The notes below the pieces were generated by a model that saw only the letters and a program-made list of their open reading frames with translations, did not search any database and was not told where the DNA came from. A DNA stretch of 64,000 nucleotides from an uncultured Bacilli bacterium. GTDB taxonomy: Bacteria; Bacillota_I; Bacilli_A; RF39; UBA660. The stretch is taken from the NCBI GenBank assembly GCA_934149515.1, contig CAKPFD010000006.1, positions 1-64,000 on the forward strand. Reading direction: 5' to 3'. Shown piece by piece: positions 8,801 to 17,680 of this stretch. Position numbers and translations under genes: made by a program. How positions within the stretch are numbered: position 1 is the stretch's first letter; every line of letters begins with the position of its first letter.

Positions 8801-10484
8801 CAGATTCATCCCATGGGACATTATAACGTTTCACAAGGGCAGAAAGACCATGACGAGAATAGTTATTATCAAGCGTTCTGGATAATTCAAGAGTATCAAT
8901 CACTGGATTTTTAAATTCTCCTAAATGATATTTTTGATAAGCCATTTCCAAAAAAGATACATCAAACTTCGCATTATGTGCAACCATTGGTAAATCACCA
9001 AACCACTCAATAAAGCGTTTGACAGCATTTTCTTCAGTATCTTTTCCCTCTAACATACTATCTGTAATATTCGTAACAGCCGTTATCTTTGCAGGAAGTG
9101 GACGGGAAGGATTAATCAATTCATCATAACGCTCTAAAATCTCTCCACGACGCATTTTGACAGCACCAATTTCAATAATGGAATCCAAACCACCAGCATT
9201 AAATCCAGTCGTTTCAAAGTCAAAAACAACATACGTTTCATCTAATAGTACATGATCATTGGGACGAATAACAATATCTACTTCATCATCTACCATCACA
9301 AGCTCGGTTCCATAAATTGCTCGAAAAGGTTCTTGCCCTTCTTTTAAAGAACGATTATAATCCCGTACAAAATTATAAACATGGGGAAACGCTTGACCAC
9401 CATTATGATCTGTAATTGCAATACCACGATGTCCAAACGCAATAGCTTGTTTCAATAAGGAAATTTCATTGACAACCCCATCCATCTGACTCATCATCGT
9501 ATGCGCATGTAATTCAACTCGTTTTGAGCTAACTGTATCTTCTAAAACATTTTTAGGTTTCTCTAATGGCATAATATCTCTAGCATTTAATACCAATTCT
9601 TTAGAGAAAGTATCATTTTTTACATAACCGCTAATCAAAAACCACTTACCAATTTTTAAAGCTTTACATAATCGTTGATACTCTTCATCTTCTCTTGCAA
9701 ATACTTTACAGTAAATACTATCTGTTTCATCTGTTATTTTCAAAGTAATAATTTTAAAGGAAGTCTTACTAGATTCAAAATAATCAGCCCCAAAAACATA
9801 TCCTTCAACCACAACATGATTATCTTCTCCTGCTATCATACTCATTTTAATTGGAGTATCTTTAATTGTCTTACCAATAATACAATTTTCATCTGGTGCA
9901 ATAGGTTTCTTTCTTTCATATGGTTTTTTCTCTTCTTTAATAACTTCTTTTGGTTTTGGTAAAACTGTTTCACTAACTTGTTCTAATTCTAAAGAAATTT
10001 CTTTTTGAATCGAATTATCTTCTTCTAAAGTAATCGGAATATAAGCATCATACCCAATCTTATGATAAAAGTCATTGACTTCTTTTTGAATTTTTTCTAA
10101 TCTTACCTGCTCTAGTTTATGATTAGCTTTTAAGACAAGTTGATTATCTTTAATTACAAGGCTATCTTCAAAGACGGTTGTAATATGAATTTTATCTTCT
10201 TGTTGCAACTTTTGTAATAAAAATGAATAAAAGGAAAGTAAAGTTTCTAGCGATGGTTGTAATACATCATAATGAAAAGTTACTTCTTTGGCCAATTGAT
10301 GTTTATTTTCTTCTATTTCTTGAATCACTTCAGGTGGTAAAAAAGAAGGTATAGAAAGTAAAACTAACCAATCCCCTTTTACGCGATGAATAATAATTTT
10401 TTCTAAATGAGCTTGTTCAAAATAAGGATAGTATTCATCTTGCAAATTAATTTTTTCTAACAAACGTTTTACTTTTTCTTCCAT
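5886..10484 (-). CDS. polC: DNA polymerase III alpha subunit, Gram-positive PolC type
   Basis: The main replicative polymerase of low-GC Gram-positives, with built-in 3'-5' proofreading. In 1532 residues the order is: N-terminal domain, OB fold (about 222-300), PHP block with HAHTMMSQMDG near 325, exonuclease ExoI DFETTGF at 422-428 with later VAHNAKFD and HHRGDYDAE blocks, then the polymerase core. The core contains GSRGSVGSSF, a four-cysteine zinc site (CHNKDC...CPKC) and the catalytic palm motif PDIDLNFSG. It ends in NQLSLF, like the clamp-binding tail of other PolC proteins. The start has AGGAGG seven bases upstream. It lies 17 bases after an unknown gene and may be cotranscribed with it. 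Confidence 0.97.
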   Translation of the reverse strand: MEEKVKRLLEKINLQDEYYPYFEQAHLEKIIIHRVKGDWLVLLSIPSFLPPEVIQEIEENKHQLAKEVTFHYDVLQPSLETLLSFYSFLLQKLQQEDKIHITTVFEDSLVIKDNQLVLKANHKLEQVRLEKIQKEVNDFYHKIGYDAYIPITLEEDNSIQKEISLELEQVSETVLPKPKEVIKEEKKPYERKKPIAPDENCIIGKTIKDTPIKMSMIAGEDNHVVVEGYVFGADYFESSKTSFKIITLKITDETDSIYCKVFAREDEEYQRLCKALKIGKWFLISGYVKNDTFSKELVLNARDIMPLEKPKNVLEDTVSSKRVELHAHTMMSQMDGVVNEISLLKQAIAFGHRGIAITDHNGGQAFPHVYNFVRDYNRSLKEGQEPFRAIYGTELVMVDDEVDIVIRPNDHVLLDETYVVFDFETTGFNAGGLDSIIEIGAVKMRRGEILERYDELINPSRPLPAKITAVTNITDSMLEGKDTEENAVKRFIEWFGDLPMVAHNAKFDVSFLEMAYQKYHLGEFKNPVIDTLELSRTLDNNYSRHGLSALVKRYNVPWDESAHHRGDYDAEGTALVLYKMLEKLDNRNIETMEQLSQIVATDEMYKYGNTHHINILARNKKGLKNLFKLISYANTTYLYKMPRIPRSVVNQYREGLLIGSGCYESEVFQQAKSKSEEELSNIIRFYDYVEVQPPECYQHLIQTGDFLNEKELYAHLEKIIRTTKEAGKIIVATGDVHHLTREDKIYREIIVNQKVPGGGRHPLARNNITEIPSNHFRTTNEMFQDFFFLDKDLQNEIIVENPNKILDMTEDIEVIIDTGGIPFSPKIDHSIETVTDLVFTRASDWYGDPLPFNIEERISKELYGDGIYEAIEGKLKLENVSEDVFKKELFHRLHEVLLKGFDAVKDEIRSYLKLSESAISDEEIEKTLPKKLGGVIGGGFDVIYLIAQKLVKHSNDDGYIVGSRGSVGSSFVATMMGITEVNPLPAHYLCHNKDCKYSEFISEDGQVYGKDYSSGYDLPDKICPKCGQPLGKEGQDMPFATFLGFNADKVPDIDLNFSGEYQWKAHEYTKVLFGVDNVYRAGTIGTVAEKTAFGFVKGYFEEHGIEGKRNAEIERLALGCTGVKRTTGQHPGGIVVIPGYMDVFDFTPFQYPADDNTSLWRTTHFDYHAIDQDVLKLDILGHDDPTVLRMLQDLSGIDITTLPMDDKKIFSILSSPLALGVKEEDILCPTGTLGLPELGTRFVIQMLVETKPSTFAELVKISGLSHGTDVWAGNASELIKNNIVPFKDVIGCRDDIMVNLMNWGMAPKDSFKIMEFVRKGKASKDPETWKMWREKMEAASIPEWYIESCHKIKYMFPKAHACAYVMSALRIAWFKVYQPQNYYAAYFSIRVSDFDIETMIKGYQAIRARYDDLLSKGYEATNKEVNIIDSLHVAMEATARGITFSPISLEKSDATRFIIDDEKENALIPPFSTIDGLGDTVAKTIIEERNKQPFISKEDLQKRGKVSKTLIDKMIMMGIINHLPDSNQLSLF

Positions 10485-10501
10485 GTCTTTACCTCCTAGT
10501 A

Positions 10502-11341
10502 TTAAATAATTTCTAATTCACTAATTTTAACAATATGTCGTTGATTCTTCACACAAAAATCAATAAAGGAACACAAATCAAGTCCTGCTAATTGCCGTTC
10601 ATATGTATATTTATCAACATCAAACAAAATCTTATCTCGCTTCATATAAGAAGAAAAATCTTCTTTAGCAACACCTAAATACATCAACCAATAAGGGTAA
10701 ATTTGTCGTTTTAAAAAACGTAAAGATTCATCACCTGTCAAATAAACACTTCTATTAAAAATACGCGTTGCAAGCTCATTATCAACAGCAAGTTCAATGA
10801 CTGCTTGAACAATTTCTTGATAGTCTTGTTGATATAAAATCAATTCTTTTTGAACAACATGACTTAAAATAGAAATGATCGCTTGTAAATAATTACCAAT
10901 ATCTTCTTGTCTTCCCCAAGTCATTGTATTTACTTTTCTTGTTTTTACAACTTTCATATCCATTACTTCAAAATTCGGATTAATAACTAATATATGATAT
11001 AGTTTAATATCAAAACGTAATATATTCTTAAAATCTTTGATAATTCGTTTTTTATATTCATCCCAAGTAGTTAATAAACAACTACGATAAGCTTCTGTTT
11101 CTTGATAAATTTTTTGATAGCTAGGAGAAGCTTTTATCATATCAAATATAGTATCATCATCTGGAATATAATTTTTTGGATCTTTTAAAATTTTAATTTC
11201 TTCTTTTTCTAATCGATGATAACTATGACGATAATTTTTCCACAAATTTTGTTTTAATTGTTGAATATCTTTTGTAATAGAGGGTAAGAACAAAAGATTC
11301 CACATCAATATATAATCATTTAAGACAAAATTTAAATTCAT
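10502..11341 (-). CDS. Hypothetical protein upstream of polC
   Basis: I do not recognise this 279-residue protein. It is soluble, without a signal peptide or membrane segments, rich in Lys, Tyr and Ile, and apparently mostly helical. A short block with TWGRQEDIGNYLQAI and a later NRSVYLTGDESLRFLKRQ stretch look like structured domain cores, but no catalytic motif stands out. It lies 17 bases upstream of polC on the same strand, so the two are probably cotranscribed. A replication role would be guilt by association only. Confidence 0.55.
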   Translation of the reverse strand: MNLNFVLNDYILMWNLLFLPSITKDIQQLKQNLWKNYRHSYHRLEKEEIKILKDPKNYIPDDDTIFDMIKASPSYQKIYQETEAYRSCLLTTWDEYKKRIIKDFKNILRFDIKLYHILVINPNFEVMDMKVVKTRKVNTMTWGRQEDIGNYLQAIISILSHVVQKELILYQQDYQEIVQAVIELAVDNELATRIFNRSVYLTGDESLRFLKRQIYPYWLMYLGVAKEDFSSYMKRDKILFDVDKYTYERQLAGLDLCSFIDFCVKNQRHIVKISELEII

Positions 11342-11436
11342 CTATTATCACGCTCCAAACTCTTTTTCTATATATAATATATCATAAACCACAACAAGAT
11401 AGGGGGAAAAAATAAAATTTAAGTGAAAAAGAAAAA

Positions 11437-11453
11437 ATCTAAGCAAGTTAGAT
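11437..11453 (-). terminator. Terminator after the 11461 gene
   Basis: The ATCTAA (11437-11442) / TTAGAT (11448-11453) hairpin is followed on the minus strand by a TTTTTTC run. It is directly after the stop at 11461. Confidence 0.55.
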
Positions 11454-11460
11454 CTTCTTT

Positions 11461-12306
11461 TTAAAAATTCATAACAACATAATAAACACCAATTCCTACG
11501 GCTACAATTAATAACAAGGAAAAAATAATTCGCAAGAAGATAACATAAAATGGTGTTTTACTATCTTCTAGTTCATCTTCATCATCAAAGTCTTGATCAC
11601 TTAAATCTAAAGATCTAGTATAGAAAGATTCATCAATATTTTTTACTAGATCATGCTTTTCTTCAGCTGAAGTTCCTTCTTTTGGTTCTATCTTAGAAGT
11701 TTCTTTTGTTTCTTGTATTGGTTCTACAGTTTCTTCTTCACTCGTTGTTGCCATTAAGTCACTTAACAAACTAGATTCCATTTTCTCATCTATTTCATCT
11801 TTTAGTTCTTTAGAAGTAATAGTATCAATTAAATCTTGTAATTCTTCTTCATTATCAACCACTGGTTTTGCTTTTTTTTCTTTTTCCTCTTTAAATTTTG
11901 CTAGTTCTTCTTCGCTACTTTCTAGTATGTTATATTTCTCGTTATGTAATTTTCTTTTTTGTTCTAATTCGTCTTTATCTCGTGATTTTTTTGCTTCTTC
12001 TAAGACACGATTAATATCATACGTTTTCGGATTTTGTCGATATAAAAAATCAAATTCATCTAATTCTTTTTGTTCTTGTTTTTTTTCATGAAATAAAGGA
12101 TAATCTTTCATTTGATGATATCCTTCTCTTGTTCGATAGTTTCTTTTCGCAGTGCTTAAGTCGATCGCTTCTATTTTAGGAATATCTGTGAAAGTTGTAT
12201 ATTTCTCGAAAGTTCCAGTATCTTGATATAATTCTTGATTACGTTTTGTTCTCGTAATTGGTCTATTGGTTTCTTCAAAACTTTCATATTTTTGCATCCT
12301 ACTCAT
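11461..12306 (-). CDS. Hypothetical charged protein with C-terminal membrane anchor
   Basis: About 281 residues. The first 240 are extremely rich in Glu, Lys and Asp, low in complexity and probably disordered or coiled-coil. A single hydrophobic helix (FYVIFLRIIFSLLLIVAVGI) lies almost at the C-terminus. This is a tail-anchored layout with the charged part in the cytoplasm. No enzymatic motif is present. The ATG at 12304-12306 was preferred because AGGTGA lies just upstream; a GTG nine bases earlier overlaps that site. It resembles cytoplasmic scaffold proteins in composition only. Confidence 0.55.
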   Translation of the reverse strand: MSRMQKYESFEETNRPITRTKRNQELYQDTGTFEKYTTFTDIPKIEAIDLSTAKRNYRTREGYHQMKDYPLFHEKKQEQKELDEFDFLYRQNPKTYDINRVLEEAKKSRDKDELEQKRKLHNEKYNILESSEEELAKFKEEKEKKAKPVVDNEEELQDLIDTITSKELKDEIDEKMESSLLSDLMATTSEEETVEPIQETKETSKIEPKEGTSAEEKHDLVKNIDESFYTRSLDLSDQDFDDEDELEDSKTPFYVIFLRIIFSLLLIVAVGIGVYYVVMNF

Positions 12307-12360
12307 ACGCTTCACCTACTTATTATAATCATCATAACATAAAGATGTTAAAATTTAAAG

Positions 12361-12389
12361 TGGTCAACCAAAGAAAAATACGTTATAAT
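12361..12389 (+). promoter_or_regulatory. Promoter of the ferredoxin gene
   Basis: TATAAT at 12384-12389 is preceded after exactly 17 bases by TGGTCA (four of six bases of the -35 consensus). It lies upstream of an AAAGGAGG ribosome site. Confidence 0.6.
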
Positions 12390-12410
12390 GTCTAAAGGAG
12401 GCAACAAAAG

Positions 12411-12605
12411 ATGAAAGTAAAAGTAAATCAAGATGCTTGCATTGGTTGTGGTGCATGTGCTGCTATTTGTCCTGACCATTTTGAATTAAATGATGAAGGC
12501 TTAAGCGTTGTAACTGAAGAAACCATCACAAAAGAAAAAGAAGACGATGTTCGTGATGCTGTTGATTCTTGCCCAACTGGTGCTATTGAAATCACTGAAG
12601 AGTAA
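12411..12605 (+). CDS. fer: Ferredoxin, single [4Fe-4S] cluster
   Basis: A 64-residue soluble electron carrier of Bacillus type. One cluster is bound by CIGCGACAAIC near the N-terminus plus the distant Cys in SCPTGAIE. The second set of cysteines found in clostridial 2[4Fe-4S] ferredoxins is absent. The acidic middle is typical. It has its own promoter, a strong AAGGAGG site and a terminator, so it is monocistronic. Its partner enzyme cannot be told from this window. Confidence 0.92.
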   Translation: MKVKVNQDACIGCGACAAICPDHFELNDEGLSVVTEETITKEKEDDVRDAVDSCPTGAIEITEE

Positions 12606-12609
12606 AAAA

Positions 12610-12637
12610 ATGTTATTCAAAACGAATAGCATTTTTT
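12610..12637. terminator. Bidirectional terminator between ferredoxin and rluB
   Basis: The arms ATGTTATTC (12610-12618) and GAATAGCAT (12624-12632) form a 9-bp stem with one G-T pair. A T-run follows on the plus strand and an A-run precedes it, so it can stop both converging genes. Confidence 0.75.
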
Positions 12638-13346
12638 ATTTAAGAGCAAAAACTTTAGCAACCTCTTTTGGATTTAAAGCCCGGTATTGACCACTTTTTA
12701 ACCCATCACAAGTAAAGAAAGCCACCCGTTGTCTTGTTAGTTTGCTAACATGGAAACCAACTGCTTCAAACATTTTTTTAACTTGATGGTGTTTACCTTC
12801 ATGAATCGTCATTTCTACAAAACAAGTAGAATGTTTTGGATCGACTTTTCTTAATTTTATTCTTGCTGCTTTTACTTTTTGGTTATCAATTATAACACCT
12901 TTTTCTAAAGCATGAATAGCATCTGCTTTAATAATACCTTCTAATTTTGCAAGATATACTTTTTCTATTTTAGCAGATGGATGCATCAAAATATTAGCAA
13001 AATCACCATCATTAGTTAATAACAAAACTCCAGTTGTATCAAAATCAAGACGACCTACCGGATAAATTCTTTCCGTACAAGGAATCAAATCAACCACTGT
13101 TTTACGATTTTTATCATCACTAGCACTCGTAATCACACCACGTGGCTTATTTAATAGATAATATACTTTTCTTTCTTTAGCAATAAGAACATTATCGACT
13201 TCAATTTTATCATTAGAACTAACTTTATAACCAAGTTCATGAATAACATCACCATTTACTTTTACTCTACCATCTAAAATCAGTGCTTCTGCTTTTCTTC
13301 TTGAAGTAATACCAGCTTGAGCAATGATCTTTTGTAATCTTTCCAA
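12636..13346 (-). CDS. rluB: rRNA pseudouridine synthase, RluB/RsuA family
   Basis: 236 residues: an S4 RNA-binding domain at the N-terminus (LQKIIAQAGITSRRKAE), then the pseudouridine synthase domain with catalytic Asp in GRLDFDTTG near residue 100. LLNKPRGV and the EGKHHQVKKMFEAVG block are conserved in the family. It converts a uridine in large-subunit rRNA (in Bacillus, YpuL/RluB) to pseudouridine during ribosome assembly. The member is most likely RluB, but RsuA and RluF are close relatives. It converges on the ferredoxin gene. Confidence 0.88.
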   Translation of the reverse strand: MERLQKIIAQAGITSRRKAEALILDGRVKVNGDVIHELGYKVSSNDKIEVDNVLIAKERKVYYLLNKPRGVITSASDDKNRKTVVDLIPCTERIYPVGRLDFDTTGVLLLTNDGDFANILMHPSAKIEKVYLAKLEGIIKADAIHALEKGVIIDNQKVKAARIKLRKVDPKHSTCFVEMTIHEGKHHQVKKMFEAVGFHVSKLTRQRVAFFTCDGLKSGQYRALNPKEVAKVFALK

Positions 13347-13405
13347 CTAACTTCACCTCCCGCTTATTTTACCATAAAAAAGTAGCAAGCACAAATGTTT
13401 TAATC

Positions 13406-14056
13406 TTAATAGTTTGTAATAGTTACTTTATTGACATAACCATTAGAATCATAACTTAATAACACTTCATATTGAGAAGTAGCATCAAATTGTTTTTTTA
13501 ATGTCATAATTTCTTCTGCTTTAGAAGTAATGGTTGTACCGTAAACAACTGTAATTGAATGATCCGTATACTTTTGAATATTTGTTATTACATAATCTAA
13601 AAGTTTTACAACATCAGAACCATCTTGCGTTCCAGTATAATCTTCTATATAAAAATTAAAATTACTAGCTTGTATTTTATTATATCCTTCATTAACACCA
13701 TCAATGCTTTTATTGATAATATTCGTTGTTGCACCTTTTATATTGTTATCATCAACCTCTGCCTTTATTTTTAAAAACTGACTAAAAACAAAAATTACAC
13801 CAACAAGTACCATGATAAAAATAATACCAACAAAAATCAAATAACCAATACCAAGTCCTTTAGCAATTTTTAACCCTTTTCTTCCCGCATTTTTCATTTT
13901 TTCTTGATTATCTTTATCAGATACATAATTTTTTGCACCTTGATAGGCATTATGTAAATCGTTTTTGATTTCACCATTTAAAGTATTATCAACATGTTTT
14001 TCATCTTCTGGTACATACTTTTCATCAACACCTACGTATTGTCCATTATCTTTCAT
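13406..14056 (-). CDS. Single-pass membrane protein of unknown function
   Basis: 216 residues: an acidic, hydrophilic N-terminal half (about 70 residues, cytoplasmic by the positive-inside rule), one strong transmembrane segment (IGYLIFVGIIFIMVLVGVIFVF), and an extracellular C-terminal domain of about 120 residues. I recognise no family. It is followed closely (12-base spacing) by the gene for a UPF0145 protein upstream in the same transcript. Function unknown. Confidence 0.55.
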   Translation of the reverse strand: MKDNGQYVGVDEKYVPEDEKHVDNTLNGEIKNDLHNAYQGAKNYVSDKDNQEKMKNAGRKGLKIAKGLGIGYLIFVGIIFIMVLVGVIFVFSQFLKIKAEVDDNNIKGATTNIINKSIDGVNEGYNKIQASNFNFYIEDYTGTQDGSDVVKLLDYVITNIQKYTDHSITVVYGTTITSKAEEIMTLKKQFDATSQYEVLLSYDSNGYVNKVTITNY

Positions 14057-14068
14057 TTTGTTTTCCTC

Positions 14069-14398
14069 CTAATTAGTAACAACAGCAGTTCCAGTTGTTA
14101 CTACCATTATCATTATTTCACTTCTTTCTCCAACCGTAATAGATTCAACATCAACGCTTACTCCAACAAGTGCATTTGCACCAATCTTTTTAGCTCGTTC
14201 CATCATTTCACGAATAGCATCCGCTCTTGCAGCAACTAATTCTTCTTCATATTCACTTGCCCTACCACCAATAACATTAGTAATTCCAGCAGTAAAATCT
14301 TTCACAAAATCAGTTCCAACAATAACCTCACCAAACACAATTCCTCTATATTCTTTAATCGTTATACCATCTAAAGATGATGTAGTAGATAATAGCAT
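14069..14398 (-). CDS. YbjQ/UPF0145 family protein
   Basis: A compact domain of about 109 residues with the family pattern: TSSLDGITIKEYRGIV and GEVIVGTDFVKDF near the start, then AREDA-like helix ARADAIREMMERAKKIGA and NALVGVSVD. The family forms a ring-shaped pentamer and is widespread, but its role is uncertain; heavy-metal binding has been proposed. The ATG at 14396-14398 follows GAGGTGAGG at good spacing; a TTG directly before it is less likely. It sits with the single-pass membrane protein gene downstream. Confidence 0.82.
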   Translation of the reverse strand: MLLSTTSSLDGITIKEYRGIVFGEVIVGTDFVKDFTAGITNVIGGRASEYEEELVAARADAIREMMERAKKIGANALVGVSVDVESITVGERSEIMIMVVTTGTAVVTN

Positions 14399-14424
14399 CA
14401 ATCCCTCACCTCATTTCATATTAG

Positions 14425-16218
14425 TTAATCTATCGATATATTGACTTCATTTGATTTAGTACTATAAACATATACAGCATCTTCATCCTTTACAGCTTTT
14501 ATTGCTGAATAATAATCTTTATCAAACGTTTTTGCATAAATTTTCATATTTTGTTGTACTGGAATGTTTACTTTACCACGCGATGAAGAAATAACATCTA
14601 ACAATGTATCTTCTCCATTATCATTTACTTGATAAATATTAAATTGATATTCCCCACCAGTAAGATGACTAACTAAATATTGACCTGCATTGGCAATACT
14701 AACTTCTACCTGTCCATCTTTTACTTCAGATACTACAATTTCTGGTGTACGAACAAGTGTTAGAACATCTGATAAACTACTATATATTTTTTTACCAGCC
14801 TGATTTGTAGCATAAAACTTTGCAGCATAATATCCAGTACCATCTTCTGGCATAATAGCAGTAGAATCTGAATGCTCCAACTTTTCAATCAAGAACATAT
14901 CAGGTGCTAAATCACTCCAAAAAGACATTTGATAAATATCAGCACCGAAATCATTCTGCATATAATCATTTTGAACAGCTGAAAAATTATTTATTTTTAA
15001 AAGTTCCCCATTCTGTTGATGCCATTCAAACGTTAAACCACTCTGATCACCATTTAAAATAGGAGTTGCTAACTCTCTAGTATCAAGAACAAATTTCTGC
15101 AATCTTGCTTTAGATCTTTTAAACTCATGAAAAATACCTGTCTCATCATAATAACCTAACACTGCCGTTAAAGTATCCACACTTCCTTTTTTGGTCCGAT
15201 AAATAAATTCATTATCTGTGATTTTTTGTACACCAAGCGCACTATCTTTTGTCTCACCATTATAAATAACATAACCAAAACGTTCTGGACTTACTTTTAA
15301 CACATAAGCTTTCGGCATAGTAACTTTTAATTTGTAGTAAACATAATCCCCTTCTTCTTTTAAATAATCTGGATTAGAAAGATCATTTTCAATAGAAGTA
15401 TAAAAGTCATATTTACCAACAAAAAGATTTTTAGAATTATAATAACTATATACTTTTTTACCATTACCATCTAAAACATAAGAACGTGCACTAATCATAT
15501 AAAGATAGTTAGGATTAACCTCAAATGATAATTGTCCCAAATGATACTGCTTACCAATTTGCAATGAGAATTGTTTGTTTACAGTATCAATAGTAGCATC
15601 GGGATAAGATTCTAAAACTGTATAAGTTTTTGATAAACTAGTATCTGCTTTTAAATCATATTTTAACCTTTCCACATCCTGTCCATTATAACTAAGTTGA
15701 ACCTCCACTTCTACTCCATCCACATGATCCATTGGATTTTCTACATCATCCACAAAAATATTTAAATCATACTTTAATAAACTAGAATTATCAACAATAG
15801 CAACCGGACCATTATTTAAAGAGAAAAAAGGCGTTTTAGGGCTAGACACAGTTGTATTATCTTCCTCTAATTGCAAATTAGTATAATTGATAGTAAATGA
15901 ACTAGGAGGTGTAATCTCTTCTCCTGTTAAACCATTGATCCACTTAGAAGATGCACTTTTATAATAAATAATCATATTACTTAAATCACTTGATTCAATT
16001 GTTTTAGAAGCAAGCATAATTAAATTTGTCGTCAATTTGCCTTCATACCCAGTTGCTTTATTCACATTTCTTGTAAAAACATGCGAACCAATCACATAAG
16101 AAGAAGGCTCAATATTATCTGCTGATACTGTTTTAGCATACACATCATGATAAGAAAAACTTACAACAGACAATACAAACAAAAATATTAAAAACTTTAT
16201 AGTCTGCAACTTTTTCAT
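14425..16218 (-). CDS. Large secreted protein of unknown function
   Basis: 597 residues with a clear signal peptide (MKKLQTIKFLIFLFVLSVVSFSYHD region, likely cut after VYA). The remainder is beta-rich, Ser/Thr/Asn/Tyr-rich extracellular sequence in several Ig-like stretches. No sorting motif, lipobox or C-terminal anchor is visible, so it should be released or held by other proteins. It follows 16 bases after the InlB-type repeat protein gene and is probably in the same operon. No catalytic motif was recognised; an adhesin or matrix role is only a guess. Confidence 0.6.
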   Translation of the reverse strand: MKKLQTIKFLIFLFVLSVVSFSYHDVYAKTVSADNIEPSSYVIGSHVFTRNVNKATGYEGKLTTNLIMLASKTIESSDLSNMIIYYKSASSKWINGLTGEEITPPSSFTINYTNLQLEEDNTTVSSPKTPFFSLNNGPVAIVDNSSLLKYDLNIFVDDVENPMDHVDGVEVEVQLSYNGQDVERLKYDLKADTSLSKTYTVLESYPDATIDTVNKQFSLQIGKQYHLGQLSFEVNPNYLYMISARSYVLDGNGKKVYSYYNSKNLFVGKYDFYTSIENDLSNPDYLKEEGDYVYYKLKVTMPKAYVLKVSPERFGYVIYNGETKDSALGVQKITDNEFIYRTKKGSVDTLTAVLGYYDETGIFHEFKRSKARLQKFVLDTRELATPILNGDQSGLTFEWHQQNGELLKINNFSAVQNDYMQNDFGADIYQMSFWSDLAPDMFLIEKLEHSDSTAIMPEDGTGYYAAKFYATNQAGKKIYSSLSDVLTLVRTPEIVVSEVKDGQVEVSIANAGQYLVSHLTGGEYQFNIYQVNDNGEDTLLDVISSSRGKVNIPVQQNMKIYAKTFDKDYYSAIKAVKDEDAVYVYSTKSNEVNISID

Positions 16219-16234
16219 TTTAAATTCCTTTCTA

Positions 16235-17470
16235 CTACTGAATATTTGCTACAACCGTAACACCATTTGTTAATGTAACTGTAACAAATTGTATCCCATC
16301 AATTTCAAACTTATTAACAACCATATTATTACCAGTACAAAGTACAACACCATTGAAAGAAATAGATGTTACAGTAATTGCTACGCCATCTTCATAAACT
16401 GTTAATAATCTATCTGGTGAGTACTGATCAACACTGGTCACTTTCACTGTGTAATTTTTTTGATTCCACTTTGCCACAAGGGTTATGTTATTAGTAACTG
16501 GCAAATTAAAATCATAGAGATTTCCATTTAAAAGCCAACCACCAAAAGTATAACCAGCTCTAACTGGATCACTTGGTCTTGCTATTTTTCCACCTTCACT
16601 TACAGTTTGTGAAGAAACATTGGTTCCACCATTTGAATTAAATGAAATAGTATAATTTTTCTTCGCAATTTCATTCCATTTCGCAACTAATATCATATTA
16701 CTAGTAACAGGTGAATTAAAATCATATTCACTACTGCCTAACATCCATGAAACAAAAGTATAACCAGCTCTTGTTGGTGTAGCAGGTCTTGTTACTTTGC
16801 CACCTTCTTGAATGCTCTGATCACTAACTGCTGATCCACCATTTGAACGAAAAGACACCGTATATTTTTTGATAGTTGAAATAGTAGATGAACTAGTATT
16901 AGAAGAGGAATTATTATTCGTTGGTTTTTCTGTCGTTGTATTTTTATCTTCTTCCTTTACCTTTTCCCATTTGGCTTTTAGTTGAATATTTTCTAAAATG
17001 CTTGTTTCAAAATCAAAAATAGTATTATTCAAAAACCATCCTCCAAAAGTATAACCTTCTTTCACTGGATACATCGGCATACTAGCTTTACTATTTTTTT
17101 TGATAATTTGATTAGAAATTGTCGTTCCACCATCTGAATCAAAAGAAACAACCACCATTTCATCTTTATTATCTACTTTCACCCATTTTGCTGTTAATGT
17201 AAAACTTGACGTAACAGGTGTAGAAAAATTATAAGTTTTTCCCTGGTATGTCCATTCTTCAAACAAATAACCAGACTTTTTAGGATCCATTGGTTTGCTT
17301 ACTTTTTCATTCTTTTTAATCGTTTGAGAAGCCACTTTCGTTCCACCGTTTGTAACAAAAGATACCTCAAACGCTGCTGGTTTTAGTATACAAAAAAACA
17401 TGATAATCAAAAGTATAACAATCAAAGATACCATTATACTAATAATCATGAGTCTTTTTTTCTTATCCAT
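16235..17470 (-). CDS. Membrane-anchored protein with four InlB B-type (Listeria-Bacteroides) repeats
   Basis: 411 residues: a short basic N-terminus, one membrane helix (about residues 7-30), four repeats of about 65 residues each and a distinct C-terminal domain of about 70 residues. Each repeat has the pattern (V/I)SF-x-(S/T)-(N/D)-GG ... GY-x-F-x-x-W ... A-K-W of the Flg_new/B-repeat family, found in internalins and many surface proteins. A Ser/Thr/Asn-rich linker separates repeats two and three. The first helix has no clear cleavage site, so this may be an N-terminally anchored surface protein. It heads the 13.4-17.5 kb surface gene group and is divergent from an XRE regulator. Confidence 0.78.
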   Translation of the reverse strand: MDKKKRLMIISIMVSLIVILLIIMFFCILKPAAFEVSFVTNGGTKVASQTIKKNEKVSKPMDPKKSGYLFEEWTYQGKTYNFSTPVTSSFTLTAKWVKVDNKDEMVVVSFDSDGGTTISNQIIKKNSKASMPMYPVKEGYTFGGWFLNNTIFDFETSILENIQLKAKWEKVKEEDKNTTTEKPTNNNSSSNTSSSTISTIKKYTVSFRSNGGSAVSDQSIQEGGKVTRPATPTRAGYTFVSWMLGSSEYDFNSPVTSNMILVAKWNEIAKKNYTISFNSNGGTNVSSQTVSEGGKIARPSDPVRAGYTFGGWLLNGNLYDFNLPVTNNITLVAKWNQKNYTVKVTSVDQYSPDRLLTVYEDGVAITVTSISFNGVVLCTGNNMVVNKFEIDGIQFVTVTLTNGVTVVANIQ

Positions 17471-17615
17471 CTTTTCCTCCTTTTTATTTTTTTAAAACAG
17501 AAAGTAACTTCACTTCTATCTACAAAGCCAAAAAAAGATATAAAGCAATATTTTACTCTCTTATCAAGAGTATAGCATAGCTTGTCGAAAAATGACACTA
17601 TTTGTAGAACATTTT

Positions 17616-17651
17616 TCTATTATAAATATATAATTAAAATCTATTATAAAT
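17616..17651. promoter_or_regulatory. Twelve-base direct repeat upstream of the XRE regulator
   Basis: TCTATTATAAAT occurs at 17616-17627 and again at 17640-17651, starts 24 bases apart. It lies in the divergent intergenic region (17471-17680) between the surface operon and the XRE regulator. The second copy overlaps a likely -10 region for the regulator. An operator role is inference. The same region also holds an AGAGTA/TACTCT inverted repeat near 17555. Confidence 0.4.
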
Positions 17652-17680
17652 GACAAAATATATATAGGTGGTGATATTAA

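Noticed and set aside
5938..9962. Several antisense reading frames of 60-120 codons across polC
   Set aside because: They lie opposite a well-conserved gene, lack ribosome sites and have AT-rich shadow composition.
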